Notes under the pieces: generated by a model
Database searches by the model: none
Told to the model about the DNA's origin: nothing
The model's input: the letters and a program-made list of their open reading frames with translations, nothing else
Shown here: positions 10,400 through 21,762 of the stretch, piece by piece
Layout: each line of letters opens with the position of its first letter
Numbering within the stretch: the first letter of the stretch is position 1
Source of the DNA: Enterobacteriaceae bacterium RIT693
GTDB lineage: Bacteria; Pseudomonadota; Gammaproteobacteria; Enterobacterales; Enterobacteriaceae
Direction: 5' to 3'
DNA: 64,000 nt
NCBI GenBank assembly: GCA_009668225.1
Contig: WJYK01000005.1
Coordinates: 1 to 64,000 of the forward strand
Program-made: the position numbers and the translations under genes

Positions 10400-11893
10400 A
10401 TGGCTCAATCACATTTGCTGGCTGAAAGAATTTCTCGTCTCAGCCAGGCGCTGGAAAAAGGACTTTTTGAGCGTCAGCACGCCGTTCGCCTTTGTTTGCT
10501 GGCGGCGCTCAGCGGCGAGAGCGTCTTTTTACTTGGCCCTCCCGGGATAGCGAAAAGCCTGATCGCTCGCCGCCTGAAATTCGCCTTTCGCGAAGCGCGC
10601 GCCTTTGAATATCTAATGACTCGCTTCTCAACGCCAGAAGAAGTTTTTGGCCCGCTTTCTATTCAGGCCCTGAAAGATGAAGGACGCTACGAGCGCCTGA
10701 CCGCAGGCTATCTGCCGGAAGCCGAAATCGTGTTTCTGGACGAAATCTGGAAGGCCGGTCCGGCGATTTTAAATACCTTACTGACCGCCATTAACGAACG
10801 CCGCTTCCGCAACGGCGCCAGTGAAGAAAAAATCCCGATGCGCCTGCTGGTGGCCGCGTCTAACGAACTGCCCGAAGCGGACAGCAGCCTGGAAGCGCTT
10901 TATGACCGCATGCTGATTCGCCTGTGGCTGGACAAAGTCCAGGACAAGGCCAACTTCCGTTCGATGCTGATAAGCCAGCACGATGAAAACTTTAATCCGG
11001 TGCCTGAAAGCCTTCAGGTCACCGACGAGGAGTATTTCAGCTGGCAGCAGCAAATTGGCGGCGTCGCGCTGCCGGATGAAGTCTTTGAGCTGATTTTCAC
11101 TCTGAGGCAGCAGCTTGAGGCTACGCCGGGCGCGCCTTATGTCTCAGACCGCCGCTGGAAAAAAGCCATTCGCCTGCTGCAGGCCAGCGCCTTCTTTAAC
11201 GGCCGGGATACCGTGGCGCCTATCGATCTTATCCTGCTGAGAGACTGCCTGTGGCACGACACGGCGACGATGAATTTGATGCAGCAGCAGATTGAAGTTT
11301 TGATGACCGGGCACGCGTGGCAGCAGCAGGCCATTCTCAGCAAACTCAGCGCCATCGTGCAGCGCCGCCTTCAACTTCAGCAACAAAGTAGCGACCGGGA
11401 CGCCTTTACCGTGCTCAAGCAGACCGGCATGTTCAGCCGCAAACCTCAGTACCAGCTGCCGGATGAGTTAACCGGCGAAACGCTGACGCTTTTACTGCAA
11501 AAGCCGCTGAAGCTGCACGACATAGAGGTGATTCATATCACCCTTGCACGTGAGGCGCTGGCTCAGTGGCTTAATAAAGGCGGTGAGATCCGCGGCAAGC
11601 TGAACGGCATTGGCTTTGCGCAGCTGCTTAACCTCGAGGTAGACAACGGCCTGCACCTGACTATTCGCGATGTCAGCCTTCAGGCCACCCGGCTTGCGCT
11701 ACCGGGCCACCAGCAGCAGGGCGTGCCCGACGAGATCAAAAAGCAGTTTGACGATCTCGACGCCGCGCTGCACCAACAACACGAACGCTTTAACGATCAG
11801 CAAAAATGCCTGTTTATCGAAAGCGACTGGCTGGGGAAAATTGAAGCCAGCCTGCAGGATGTGGCCGCGCAGCTGAAACAGGCGCGGCAATGA
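10400..11893 (+). CDS. ravA: MoxR-family AAA+ ATPase RavA
   Basis: A 497-residue AAA+ ATPase. Walker A is [10 protein letters not shown] (about residues 47-56), and Walker [12 protein letters not shown] follows near residue 110. In E. coli RavA forms hexamers, binds the inducible lysine decarboxylase LdcI, and works with ViaA on respiratory complexes. The C-terminal part corresponds to the LARA domain that mediates the LdcI contact. The viaA start codon overlaps its stop (ATGA), so the two are translationally coupled. Confidence 0.96.
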   Translation: MAQSHLLAERISRLSQALEKGLFERQHAVRLCLLAALSGESVFLLGPPGIAKSLIARRLKFAFREARAFEYLMTRFSTPEEVFGPLSIQALKDEGRYERLTAGYLPEAEIVFLDEIWKAGPAILNTLLTAINERRFRNGASEEKIPMRLLVAASNELPEADSSLEALYDRMLIRLWLDKVQDKANFRSMLISQHDENFNPVPESLQVTDEEYFSWQQQIGGVALPDEVFELIFTLRQQLEATPGAPYVSDRRWKKAIRLLQASAFFNGRDTVAPIDLILLRDCLWHDTATMNLMQQQIEVLMTGHAWQQQAILSKLSAIVQRRLQLQQQSSDRDAFTVLKQTGMFSRKPQYQLPDELTGETLTLLLQKPLKLHDIEVIHITLAREALAQWLNKGGEIRGKLNGIGFAQLLNLEVDNGLHLTIRDVSLQATRLALPGHQQQGVPDEIKKQFDDLDAALHQQHERFNDQQKCLFIESDWLGKIEASLQDVAAQLKQARQ

Positions 11894-13341
11894 TAAGCGT
11901 TGAAACGCTGGATATGATCCTGGCTATTGGTGAAGGTGAACTAATAGAAGAGATCATTATTACGCTGCTGGCTGCGCCGCAGCTGGCGGTGTTTTTCGAA
12001 AAATTCCCACGTTTGAAAAAAGCAGTTAGTGAAGACTTACCTCGCTGGCGAGACCAGCTAAAGGGCCGCCTGAAGGACGGCCATGTCCCGGATGAGCTGG
12101 CGCAGGAAGTCCTTTGCTACCAGCAAAGCCAGCTGCTCAGCACCGGGCAGCTTATTACCCGGTTGCCGGAGATTATTCAGCTGCTGCACAAACTCGGCTC
12201 GCCGTTCTATGAGCAGGCCAAAACGCTGGTGGCCGAGAACCCGCACTTCACCCCGGCGCAGCATACGCTGTTTCTGCAGCGCTGGCGGCTAAGCCTGGTT
12301 GTACAGGCCACGTCGCTTAACCAACAGCTGTTAGAAGACGAGCGCGACAAGCTGCTGGCGGAGATTCAGGCGCGGCTGGCGCTCAGCGGGCAGCTGGACC
12401 CGGCGCTGGCGGAAAACGACAAGGCGGCCGGCAAGCTGTGGGATATGAGCGGCGGCGCCCTGAAGCGCGGCGATTATCAGCTAATTGTACAATACGGCGA
12501 GTTTCTCACCGGCCAGCCGGAGCTGATGCTGCTTGCCGAACAGCTGGGGCGCTCTCGCGAAGCAAAGTCTGTGCCGCGTAAAGATTCCCCCACCGAACCC
12601 TGGCGTATGCTGGTCCGGGAGCCGGCCACCGTCCCTGAACAGGTTGATGGCCTGCAGCGCAGCGACGATATCCTGCGTCTGTTGCCGCCGGAGCTGGCAA
12701 CGCTGGGCATTACCGAGCTGGAGTTTGAGTTCTACCGCAGGCTGGTGGAGAAGCAACTGCTCACTTACCGCCTGCACGGTGATTCATGGCGTGAAAAAAT
12801 TATCGAACGTCCGGTCGCCCATCAGGATTTTGACGAGCAGCCTCGCGGGCCATTTATTGTCTGCGTGGACACTTCCGGTTCAATGGGCGGGTTCAACGAA
12901 CAATGCGCCAAAGCCTTTTGCCTCGCGCTAATGCGTATTGCCCTCGCCGATAACCGACGCTGCTTTATTATGTTGTTTTCCAGCGAAGTGGTGCGCTATG
13001 AGGTCAGCGGGCGGGACGGTATCGATCAGGCGATCCGCTTTTTAAGCCAGCATTTCAGCGGTGGGACGGATCTGGCCAGCTGTTTCCGTTCAATCCTGGA
13101 AAAAATGCAGACCGGAGACTGGCACGATGCCGATGCCGTGGTGATTTCAGATTTCATCGCCCAGCGCCTTCCAGATGATGTCGTCAGCAGCGTGAAGGCG
13201 CTGCAGCGGCAGTATCAGAACCGTTTTCACGCCGTCGCCATGTCGGGACACGGCAAGCCCGGCATCATGCGCATTTTTGACCATATCTGGCGCTTTGACA
13301 CCGGGATGAGGAGCCGCCTGCTGCGTCGCTGGCGGCGTTAA
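11890..13341 (+). CDS. viaA: VWA-domain protein ViaA, RavA partner
   Basis: A 483-residue cytoplasmic protein. The C-terminal von Willebrand factor A domain has an intact MIDAS metal site, DTSGSMGG (about residues 330-337), with further conserved residues at GGTDLA. The helical N-terminal half contacts lipids or partner proteins in E. coli. It stimulates RavA ATPase in relatives. It ends 3 bases before the convergent asnA stop, so there is no room for a terminator between them. Confidence 0.96.
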   Translation: MISVETLDMILAIGEGELIEEIIITLLAAPQLAVFFEKFPRLKKAVSEDLPRWRDQLKGRLKDGHVPDELAQEVLCYQQSQLLSTGQLITRLPEIIQLLHKLGSPFYEQAKTLVAENPHFTPAQHTLFLQRWRLSLVVQATSLNQQLLEDERDKLLAEIQARLALSGQLDPALAENDKAAGKLWDMSGGALKRGDYQLIVQYGEFLTGQPELMLLAEQLGRSREAKSVPRKDSPTEPWRMLVREPATVPEQVDGLQRSDDILRLLPPELATLGITELEFEFYRRLVEKQLLTYRLHGDSWREKIIERPVAHQDFDEQPRGPFIVCVDTSGSMGGFNEQCAKAFCLALMRIALADNRRCFIMLFSSEVVRYEVSGRDGIDQAIRFLSQHFSGGTDLASCFRSILEKMQTGDWHDADAVVISDFIAQRLPDDVVSSVKALQRQYQNRFHAVAMSGHGKPGIMRIFDHIWRFDTGMRSRLLRRWRR

Positions 13342-13344
13342 GGC

Positions 13345-14337
13345 TTACAGCAGGTCGCTAACCTTATCCTGCACTTCTGGCGACCAGACGCCGCACTGAA
13401 CCTGGCCGATGTGCGGCAGCTGCAGCAGCAGCATTGTCAGGCGTGACTGGCCGATACCGCCGCCGATGGTTTGCGGCATCTCGCCTTTTACCAGCGACTG
13501 GTGCCACTCCAGCTGAAGCCTGTCTTCATCTCCGGTGGTCGCCAGCTGGCGCTTCAGGGTTTCAGCATCCACGCGGATCCCCATAGAAGAGAGCTCTAAC
13601 GCATCTTCCAGTACCGGGTTCCAGACCAGAATATCGCCGTTCAAACCCGCCAGCCCGCTTTCACCGCTCGTTGACCAGTCATCATAATCCGGGGCGCGAA
13701 CGTCATGACGCTTCCCGTCCGACAGCTTGCCGCCGATACCTATCAAGAAGACAGCGCCAAGCTCTTTAGCAATAGCGCGTTCGCGGCCTTTCGCATCCAG
13801 GCCCGGGAAGCGCTGCAGCAGCGTTTCGCTATGAACAAAATGGATTTTCTCCGGCAGGAAGGCGGCCAGACCAAACCGTTCGCTAACTTCAGCCTCGGTT
13901 GCCTTAATCGCCGCCCAGATGCTCTCTACGGTTTGTTTTAGCGTGCCGGTGTGACGTTCACCGTCGCCCATCACGCGTTCCCAGTCCCACTGGTCAACAT
14001 AGACCGAGTGAATAGGGGATAAACGGTCTTCATCGGGGCGAAGGGCTTTCATGTGCGTGTAAAGCCCTTCGCCCGCGCTGAAGTCATGCTGGCCTAGCGT
14101 TTTTCTTTTCCATTTGGCCAGTGAATGCACCACTTCAAACTGCGCCTGCGGCAAGGTTTTCACCTTTACCTGCACTGCTTTCTCGCTGCCAGAAAGGTTG
14201 TCCTGTGTACCATCGCCCACGCGGCTGAGGATCGGCGCCTGGACTTCAATCAGGCCAAGCTTCTCTTCCAGCTGACGGGAGAAATGGGTTTTCACAAAAC
14301 TAATCTGACGTTGTTTAGCAATCCAGGCGGTTTTCAT
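13345..14337 (-). CDS. asnA: Aspartate-ammonia ligase (asparagine synthetase A)
   Basis: Makes asparagine from aspartate, ammonia and ATP. The 330-residue protein is a class II aminoacyl-tRNA-synthetase-like enzyme, with the N-terminal [20 protein letters not shown] segment and the C-terminal [16 protein letters not shown] motif 3 carrying the ATP-binding arginine. It is divergent from asnC, its activator in E. coli, and convergent with viaA. Confidence 0.97.
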   Translation of the reverse strand: MKTAWIAKQRQISFVKTHFSRQLEEKLGLIEVQAPILSRVGDGTQDNLSGSEKAVQVKVKTLPQAQFEVVHSLAKWKRKTLGQHDFSAGEGLYTHMKALRPDEDRLSPIHSVYVDQWDWERVMGDGERHTGTLKQTVESIWAAIKATEAEVSERFGLAAFLPEKIHFVHSETLLQRFPGLDAKGRERAIAKELGAVFLIGIGGKLSDGKRHDVRAPDYDDWSTSGESGLAGLNGDILVWNPVLEDALELSSMGIRVDAETLKRQLATTGDEDRLQLEWHQSLVKGEMPQTIGGGIGQSRLTMLLLQLPHIGQVQCGVWSPEVQDKVSDLL

Positions 14338-14492
14338 GGCTTTTCTCTTTGTTGTGTTGTTTCTGTCATCGATTAAGCAACAAAATCGACATCACATTCA
14401 ATAATCAACAATAAAAAAGGCCAGCCTCTTTTTAATCGACGAATTTAAGGCTATAAAAAATGGAGAATCGGCATTTATCATAGGAAAAAGTG

Positions 14493-14951
14493 ATGGATAA
14501 TTATCAGATCGACAATCTCGATCGCGGGATACTGGAAGCATTAATGGCTAATGCGCGCACCGCCTATGCGGAACTGGCCAAGCAGTTTGGCGTCAGCCCC
14601 GGCACCATTCACGTTCGCGTAGAGAAAATGAAGCAGGCCGGGATTATTACCGGCGCGCGCATCGATATCAGCCCGAAGCAGCTTGGCTATGACGTCTGCT
14701 GCTTTATCGGCATTATTTTAAAGAGCGCGAAAGATTACCCCTCCGCCCTGACCAAGCTGGAAAACCTGGATGAGGTGACCGAGGCTTACTACACCACGGG
14801 CCACTACAGCATCTTTATAAAAGTGATGTGTCGATCCATTGATGCCCTCCAGCAGGTACTTATCAACAAGATCCAAACAATCGATGAAATTCAGTCCACC
14901 GAGACGCTGATCTCGCTGCAGAACCCGATCATGCGCACCATTCGCCCCTGA
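14493..14951 (+). CDS. asnC: Lrp-family regulator AsnC
   Basis: Regulator of asnA, and of itself, in response to asparagine. The 152-residue protein has an N-terminal helix-turn-helix (AELAKQFGVSPGTIHVRVEK, about residues 24-43) and a C-terminal RAM ligand domain. I chose the ATG at 14493, one codon inside a possible GTG, because it aligns with E. coli AsnC and has the AGGAAAAAG site just upstream. mioC and oriC lie downstream, as in E. coli. Confidence 0.95.
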   Translation: MDNYQIDNLDRGILEALMANARTAYAELAKQFGVSPGTIHVRVEKMKQAGIITGARIDISPKQLGYDVCCFIGIILKSAKDYPSALTKLENLDEVTEAYYTTGHYSIFIKVMCRSIDALQQVLINKIQTIDEIQSTETLISLQNPIMRTIRP

Positions 14952-14972
14952 GGCCTAATTTTAATACCCATA

Positions 14973-14981
14973 TTATCCACA
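14973..14981. promoter_or_regulatory. DnaA box upstream of mioC
   Basis: A perfect TTATCCACA consensus box lies between asnC and mioC. E. coli has a DnaA box at the mioC promoter, where DnaA represses transcription toward oriC, so the same role is likely here. Confidence 0.75.
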
Positions 14982-15040
14982 GGTAGATCCCCGCTCTTTC
15001 ACAGCGTACAATACGCGACGATTTGAAAAGGCGGGACACA

Positions 15041-15490
15041 ATGGCTGATATCACTCTGATTAGCGGCAGTACGCTCGGTAGTGCCGAATATGTAGCAGAA
15101 CATCTGGCAGAGAAGCTTGAAGAAGCAGGGCATGGCACCGAAATGCTGCACGGCCCTCTTTTAGACGATCTTAAAACCAGCGGTATCTGGCTTGTGGTCT
15201 CCTCTACGCACGGTGCTGGCGATCTGCCTGACAACCTACAGCCTTTCTATGACGCTATAAATGAACAGCGCCCGGATCTGAGCGGCGTAAGCTATGGTGC
15301 GATCGGGATCGGCAGCCGTGAATACGACACCTTTTGCGGTGCAATAGAGAAGATCGACCTGCTGCTGACCGAATGCGGCGCCTCTCGATTAGGATCTTTG
15401 CTCAAAATTAACATCCTCGATCACGACATTCCTGAGGATCCGGCCGAAATTTGGGTCGGTTCATGGATTAATTTACTCCCTGAAGTGTAA
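15041..15490 (+). CDS. mioC: Flavodoxin-like protein MioC
   Basis: A small FMN-binding flavodoxin of 149 residues. The N-terminal phosphate-binding loop (SGSTLGSAEYVAE, about residues 7-19) and the later STHGAGDLP segment are visible. In E. coli it has been linked to biotin synthase activity and its transcription runs into oriC. I start at MADITLISG rather than six codons earlier because this matches the family and has an AAAGGCGGG site upstream. oriC begins immediately after its stop. Confidence 0.95.
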   Translation: MADITLISGSTLGSAEYVAEHLAEKLEEAGHGTEMLHGPLLDDLKTSGIWLVVSSTHGAGDLPDNLQPFYDAINEQRPDLSGVSYGAIGIGSREYDTFCGAIEKIDLLLTECGASRLGSLLKINILDHDIPEDPAEIWVGSWINLLPEV

Positions 15491-15506
15491 AGATTACGCG
15501 ATCAGT

Positions 15507-15515
15507 TGTGGATAA
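15507..15515. promoter_or_regulatory. oriC DnaA box R4
   Basis: TGTGGATAA, the reverse complement of the TTATCCACA consensus, at the mioC-proximal edge of oriC. This is the position of the high-affinity box R4 in E. coli. Confidence 0.88.
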
Positions 15516-15580
15516 GTCTGGTTAAAAGCTTGGGTTAAGCGGTAGTTATCCCAATAACAACCGTTGTTCACTTTTTGAGT

Positions 15581-15589
15581 TGTGCATAA
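15581..15589. promoter_or_regulatory. oriC DnaA box R2
   Basis: TGTGCATAA, reverse complement TTATGCACA. It has one mismatch to the consensus, as R2 does in E. coli (TTATACACA), and sits in the matching place. Confidence 0.75.
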
Positions 15590-15686
15590 ACCCCTATTCT
15601 GATCCCAGCTTATACGGTGTGGGATCACCGGAAGTACACAGCAAACGATCCTTTCCAGGTTATTGATCCTAAAATGGATAAATGGC

Positions 15687-15695
15687 TTATCCACA
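15687..15695. promoter_or_regulatory. oriC DnaA box R1
   Basis: A perfect TTATCCACA next to the AT-rich unwinding element, the position of the high-affinity box R1 in E. coli. Confidence 0.88.
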
Positions 15696-15708
15696 GAGGT
15701 GGTCGATC

Positions 15709-15752
15709 CTAATAAGAGATCATAATAAAGAGATCTTTAAATAAAAAAGATC
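15709..15752. other. oriC DNA unwinding element (three AT-rich 13-mers)
   Basis: Three AT-rich 13-mers each end in GATC on this strand: 15709-15721 (CTAATAAGAGATC, identical to the E. coli right 13-mer), 15723-15735 and 15740-15752. This is where the strands first open for helicase loading. Confidence 0.88.
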
Positions 15753-15860
15753 TTCTTTTAATTACCGAAGATCCCGACGCTTTCTCGAAAGACTAAAGTT
15801 GAGTAGAATCCCCAGCCCGGGAAGTCACAAACCCTCATTCGCGAAACCGAGGCAGTTACC

Positions 15861-17750
15861 ATGTTTTATCCAGATCCTTTTGACGTCATCATCATCGGCG
15901 GGGGTCATGCAGGCACAGAGGCGGCAATGGCCGCAGCTCGTATGGGTCAACAGACCCTGCTTCTGACACACAATATCGACACGCTGGGACAAATGTCCTG
16001 TAACCCGGCTATCGGCGGTATTGGCAAGGGACATTTGGTTAAGGAAGTGGACGCCCTCGGTGGCCTGATGGCAACCGCGATCGATCATGCAGGCATTCAG
16101 TTTAGGATACTAAACGCCAGCAAAGGCCCGGCAGTCCGCGCTACTCGTGCTCAGGCAGACCGCGTGCTTTACCGCCAGGCCGTTCGCACCGCGTTGGAAA
16201 ACCAACCCAACCTGATGATTTTTCAGCAGGCGGTTGAAGATCTTATCGTTGAGAACGATCGCGTTGTCGGCGCAGTGACCCAGATGGGCCTTAAATTCCG
16301 TGCAAAAGCGGTTGTGCTCACCGTAGGGACCTTCCTGGACGGTAAGATCCACATCGGGTTGGATAACTACAGCGGTGGCCGGGCAGGCGATCCTCCGTCG
16401 ATCCCGCTATCACGTCGCTTACGTGAACTGCCTCTGCGTGTAAGCCGCCTGAAAACAGGTACGCCTCCGCGTATTGACGCTCGCACCATAGATTTCAGCG
16501 TACTTGCTCCACAGCATGGGGATAACCCAATGCCGGTCTTCTCGTTCATGGGGAACGTGAACCAGCACCCAGAGCAGGTACCTTGCTACATCACCCATAC
16601 CAACGAGCAGACCCATGAGGTTATTCGCAATAACCTCGACCGCAGCCCTATGTATGCGGGGATTATCGAAGGTATTGGTCCTCGCTACTGCCCTTCTATC
16701 GAAGACAAAGTGATGCGTTTCGCCGATCGTAACGCGCACCAAATCTTCCTCGAGCCAGAAGGCCTGACCAGCAACGAAATTTACCCTAACGGGATCTCCA
16801 CCAGCCTGCCGTTCGACGTTCAGATGCAAATAGTCCGTTCTATGAAGGGGATGGAGAATGCGAAGATCGTTCGTCCAGGCTACGCTATTGAGTATGACTT
16901 CTTCGATCCGCGAGATCTGAAACCGACGCTTGAAAGTAAATTCATTCAGGGTCTGTTCTTTGCTGGCCAGATTAACGGCACTACCGGTTACGAAGAAGCG
17001 GCTGCTCAAGGCCTGCTTGCCGGTCTTAACGCCGCCCGCTTCTCAGCTGAGAAAGAGGGGTGGGCACCACGTCGCGACCAGGCATACCTTGGCGTGCTGG
17101 TGGACGATCTGTGTACGCTGGGTACCAAAGAACCGTACCGCATGTTTACCTCTCGTGCCGAATACCGCCTGATGCTGCGTGAAGACAACGCCGATCTGCG
17201 TTTGACCGCGGCGGGTCGTGAACTGGGCCTGGTGGACGATGCTCGCTGGGCTCGCTTTAACGACAAGCTTGAGATGATCGAGCGTGAACGTCAGCGCCTG
17301 AAAGACATCTGGCTGCATCCGCACTCTGAGCAGGTGGAAGAAGTGAATGCTCAGCTCAGCGCGCCGCTTTCCAAAGAAGCCAACGGCGAAGATCTGCTGC
17401 GCCGGCCGGAAATGACCTATGCTTCGATGATGCAGCTGTCCACTTTTGCACCCGGGCTGGAAGATCCTCAGGCCGCCGAGCAGGTTGAGATCCAGGTTAA
17501 ATACGAAGGCTACATTGCGCGTCAGCAGGATGAGATTGAAAAACAGCAGCGCAATGAGAATACTGTGCTGCCAGCAACGCTCGACTATAGCCAGGTGAGC
17601 GGGCTGTCTAACGAGGTGATCGCCAAGCTCAACGATCACAAACCGGTTTCTATTGGTCAGGCATCGCGCATTTCAGGTATTACCCCTGCGGCAATCTCTA
17701 TTTTGCTTGTCTGGCTAAAAAAACAAGGGCTGCTGCGACGCAGCGCCTAA
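15861..17750 (+). CDS. mnmG: tRNA uridine-34 modification enzyme MnmG (GidA)
   Basis: With MnmE it adds the carboxymethylaminomethyl group to uridine 34 of certain tRNAs. The 629-residue protein has the N-terminal FAD dinucleotide-binding motif [17 protein letters not shown] (about residues 14-30), the GidA signature with GTPPRID, and the C-terminal helical domain that binds MnmE and tRNA. The ATG follows GAGGCAGTTACC. It is transcribed away from oriC and is followed by rsmG. Confidence 0.98.
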   Translation: MFYPDPFDVIIIGGGHAGTEAAMAAARMGQQTLLLTHNIDTLGQMSCNPAIGGIGKGHLVKEVDALGGLMATAIDHAGIQFRILNASKGPAVRATRAQADRVLYRQAVRTALENQPNLMIFQQAVEDLIVENDRVVGAVTQMGLKFRAKAVVLTVGTFLDGKIHIGLDNYSGGRAGDPPSIPLSRRLRELPLRVSRLKTGTPPRIDARTIDFSVLAPQHGDNPMPVFSFMGNVNQHPEQVPCYITHTNEQTHEVIRNNLDRSPMYAGIIEGIGPRYCPSIEDKVMRFADRNAHQIFLEPEGLTSNEIYPNGISTSLPFDVQMQIVRSMKGMENAKIVRPGYAIEYDFFDPRDLKPTLESKFIQGLFFAGQINGTTGYEEAAAQGLLAGLNAARFSAEKEGWAPRRDQAYLGVLVDDLCTLGTKEPYRMFTSRAEYRLMLREDNADLRLTAAGRELGLVDDARWARFNDKLEMIERERQRLKDIWLHPHSEQVEEVNAQLSAPLSKEANGEDLLRRPEMTYASMMQLSTFAPGLEDPQAAEQVEIQVKYEGYIARQQDEIEKQQRNENTVLPATLDYSQVSGLSNEVIAKLNDHKPVSIGQASRISGITPAAISILLVWLKKQGLLRRSA

Positions 17751-17764
17751 AAACAGACGACAAC

Positions 17765-17784
17765 AGGCCAGGCAATCCTGGCCT
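17765..17784. repeat. First copy of a duplicated hairpin after mnmG
   Basis: The AGGCCAGG / CCTGGCCT hairpin with a CAAT loop is followed by no T-run. The same hairpin with one loop change recurs 127 bases downstream, where it does have a T-run. It may be a decayed duplicate terminator. Confidence 0.65.
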
Positions 17785-17891
17785 CTGACTGATGACAAAC
17801 GGCCGAAAACGTGGTTTTCGCCTGTTTGGGGTAGACCAGAAACAGAATTTTTTGTTTTTATGCGACCCAATTTCAGGACTTTTAAACGAGC

Positions 17892-17919
17892 AGGCCAGGC
17901 ATTCCTGGCCTCTTTTTTT
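17892..17919 (+). terminator. Terminator-like hairpin before rsmG
   Basis: AGGCCAGG, loop CATT, CCTGGCCT, followed by seven T residues. It is a good intrinsic terminator shape for mnmG transcription, and it lies only 15 bases before the rsmG GTG start. It may therefore act as an attenuator, or rsmG may need read-through. Confidence 0.75.
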
Positions 17920-17933
17920 GATGGGTTTACGAC

Positions 17934-18557
17934 GTGCTGACTAAATTATCTCGCCTGCTGAAAGAAGCGGGCATCACCTTACCTGAAAACCAGCAGCAGC
18001 AGCTGGTGGGCTATGTTTCGCTGCTCGACAAATGGAACAAGGCCTACAACCTCACTTCCGTGCGTAATCCTGATGAAATGCTGGTGCGCCATATTCTTGA
18101 CAGCATTGTGGTTGAACCGCATTTACAGGGAAGCCGGTTTATCGACGTGGGCACAGGCCCTGGTCTTCCGGGCATCCCGCTGGCCATTGTGCGTCCGGAC
18201 TCACACTTTACCCTGCTGGACAGCCTCGGCAAGCGCGTACGGTTTCTACGCCAGGTGCAGCACGAACTGAAGCTTGAGAACATCACGCCGGTCCAAAGCC
18301 GGGTAGAAGATTTCCCGGCAGAGCCGCCGTTTGACGGCGTCATCAGCCGTGCTTTTGCCTCGCTAAGCGACATGGTGAACTGGTGTCACCATCTGCCTAT
18401 GGAACAGGGGCGGTTCTATGCGCTGAAAGGGGTACGTCCGGATGAAGAGATCGCCGCCCTGCCTGTCGGATTCGCTGTTGAAGATATCGTCAAACTCGAC
18501 GTGCCGAGCCTGGAAGGGGAGAGGCATTTGGTGCTGATTAAGGCAAACAAAACTTAA
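17934..18557 (+). CDS. rsmG: 16S rRNA (guanine-527-N7) methyltransferase RsmG (GidB)
   Basis: Methylates G527 of 16S rRNA using S-adenosylmethionine, and its loss gives low-level streptomycin resistance in relatives. The 207-residue protein has the Rossmann SAM-binding motif [18 protein letters not shown] (about residues 69-86). The start is GTG, as shown by alignment with E. coli RsmG from the first residue. It lies between mnmG and the atp operon, the conserved arrangement. Confidence 0.96.
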   Translation: MLTKLSRLLKEAGITLPENQQQQLVGYVSLLDKWNKAYNLTSVRNPDEMLVRHILDSIVVEPHLQGSRFIDVGTGPGLPGIPLAIVRPDSHFTLLDSLGKRVRFLRQVQHELKLENITPVQSRVEDFPAEPPFDGVISRAFASLSDMVNWCHHLPMEQGRFYALKGVRPDEEIAALPVGFAVEDIVKLDVPSLEGERHLVLIKANKT

Positions 18558-19175
18558 TATTTATCAAAAAACGGCGCGATTGAAATGTTTCACTGAGGTT
18601 AAAAAGCGACGGGGTTGCCGATGAAATGGTTGGTTACATTTAACTAAATTTTAACTCGGAATTATCCTGCTTTTAACCTCGCGGCGTTTAATTACCCGGG
18701 TAATAGTTTTATTTGAAAATATCATCCGACTAAAATTATGCCGAAAAACGGCCTGCTTCAGATGTTAAAAGTTTAACTGGAATGTCAATGAAAGGTTTTA
18801 ATGATGTTTCAGCGTGTTTTAAACAGAGTGCACATTAATCAGCTTAATTATCAGTCATCTGCAATTAGTGCCTTCTTAGGCTACAAAATAACGCCTGACG
18901 ATAAGATGTCTAATTTGTGATCGTGTGCACGCTTTGTTGTCCGGGATTTCGGCTTATTTGCACTTTTTGAGGAAGCCGATGCGATTCACCAAAAGTCAGA
19001 AAATGGCCGTGCAGAAAATTAATTAAACATTTGTTCACCTTTTCGCTACTTATTGTTTGAAATCACTGGGCCGCACCGTATAATTTGCTCGCTTTTTGAG
19101 GCTTGACTCAGCGTCGCAAAGACAGTTTTATACGACACGCGACATACCTCATAGGGAGCAGGAGTAGGAAACATC
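18558..19175 (+). promoter_or_regulatory. rsmG-atpI intergenic region with atp operon promoter
   Basis: This 618-base, AT-rich stretch has no gene I can support. Near its right end is a clear sigma-70 promoter, TTGAAA at 19057-19062 and TATAAT at 19079-19084 with a 16-base spacer. The surrounding sequence (GGGCCGCACCGTATAATTTG) matches the E. coli atp operon promoter region. The start would be near 19091, leaving an 85-base leader. Confidence 0.8.
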
Positions 19176-20681
<1,506 letters not shown>

Positions 20682-20731
20682 TGAGTCATCTAGTAATATC
20701 AGAACGTTAACTAACAAAGAGGCATTGTGCT

Positions 20732-21202
20732 GTGAACATTAACGCAACAATCCTCGGCCAGGCCATCGCGTTTGTCCTGTTTGTTCTGTTCTGCATGAAG
20801 TATGTATGGCCGCCATTAATGGCAGCCATCGAGAAACGTCAAAAAGAAATTGCTGACGGTCTTGCTTCTGCTGAACGTGCTCACAAGGACCTTGACCTTG
20901 CACAGGCCAACGCGACCGACCAGCTGAAAAAAGCCAAAGCGGAAGCTCAGGTGATCATTGAGCAGGCGAACAAACGCCGTGCCCAGATCCTTGATGAAGC
21001 GAAAACTGAGGCAGAGCAGGAACGTAATAAAATCGTGTTACAGGCTCAGGCAGAAATCGACGCTGAGCGTAAACGCGCTCGTGAAGAGCTGCGTAAGCAG
21101 GTCGCTCTGCTGGCAATTGCCGGTGCCGAGAAGATAATCGAACGTTCCGTAGATGAAGCTGCTAACAGCGACATCGTCGATAAACTGGTCGCTGAACTGT
21201 AA
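20732..21202 (+). CDS. atpF: ATP synthase F0 subunit b
   Basis: The peripheral stalk subunit, 156 residues. It has one N-terminal membrane helix (residues 4-25) and then a long charged coiled-coil that dimerises and holds F1 through subunit delta. The start codon is GTG, as in E. coli, after AAAGAGGCATT. Confidence 0.97.
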   Translation: MNINATILGQAIAFVLFVLFCMKYVWPPLMAAIEKRQKEIADGLASAERAHKDLDLAQANATDQLKKAKAEAQVIIEQANKRRAQILDEAKTEAEQERNKIVLQAQAEIDAERKRAREELRKQVALLAIAGAEKIIERSVDEAANSDIVDKLVAEL

Positions 21203-21216
21203 GGAGGGAGGGGCTG

Positions 21217-21750
21217 ATGTCTGAATTTGTTACTGTAGCTCGCCCCTACGCCAAAGCAGCTTTTGACTTTGCCGTCGAACACCAGAGCGTAGACCGCTGG
21301 CAGAACATGCTGGCGTTTGCTGCCGAGGTAACGAAAAACGAACAAATGGAAGAGCTTCTTTCCGGTGCACTGGCACCCGAGACGCTCGCAGATTCGTTCA
21401 TCGCCATTTGCGGCGAGCAGCTGGACGCCAACGGCCAGAACCTGATTAAGGTGATGGCTGATAATGGTCGTTTAAAAGCGCTCCCGGATGTTCTCGAGCA
21501 GTTTGCGCATTTACGCGCGCTGAGTGAAGCGATTGCAGAGGTTCAGGTAACTTCTGCTGCTGAACTGAGTAATGAGCAACTCGCGAACATCACGACCGCA
21601 ATGGAAAAACGTCTGTCACGCAAAGTTAAGCTGAATTGCAAAATCGATAAGTCTGTTATGGCGGGCGTTATCATCCAGTCGGGTGATATGGTCATTGACG
21701 GTAGCGTACGCGGCCGTCTTGAACGCCTTGCAGACGTCTTGCAGTCTTAA
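21217..21750 (+). CDS. atpH: ATP synthase F1 subunit delta
   Basis: Links F1 to the peripheral stalk, 177 residues. It matches E. coli AtpH through the N-terminal helical bundle ([16 protein letters not shown]) and the C-terminal segment ([18 protein letters not shown]). An AAGGAGGGAGG site precedes the ATG. Confidence 0.97.
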   Translation: MSEFVTVARPYAKAAFDFAVEHQSVDRWQNMLAFAAEVTKNEQMEELLSGALAPETLADSFIAICGEQLDANGQNLIKVMADNGRLKALPDVLEQFAHLRALSEAIAEVQVTSAAELSNEQLANITTAMEKRLSRKVKLNCKIDKSVMAGVIIQSGDMVIDGSVRGRLERLADVLQS

Positions 21751-21762
21751 GGGGACTGGAGC

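Larger units (their letters stand above)
15500..15760. other. oriC: Chromosomal replication origin oriC
   Basis: The origin lies between mioC and mnmG, as in E. coli. Reading left to right it contains DnaA boxes equivalent to R4 (15507), R3 (TTATCCCAA, 15546), R2 (TGTGCATAA, 15581), a weak R5-like box (AGTACACA, about 15632) and R1 (15687), then three AT-rich 13-mers. GATC sites for Dam methylation and SeqA are frequent. Conserved blocks shared with the E. coli origin include TCCTTTCCAGGTT before R1 and TCCTAATAAGAGATC after it. Only R1 and R4 are perfect. Confidence 0.95.
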
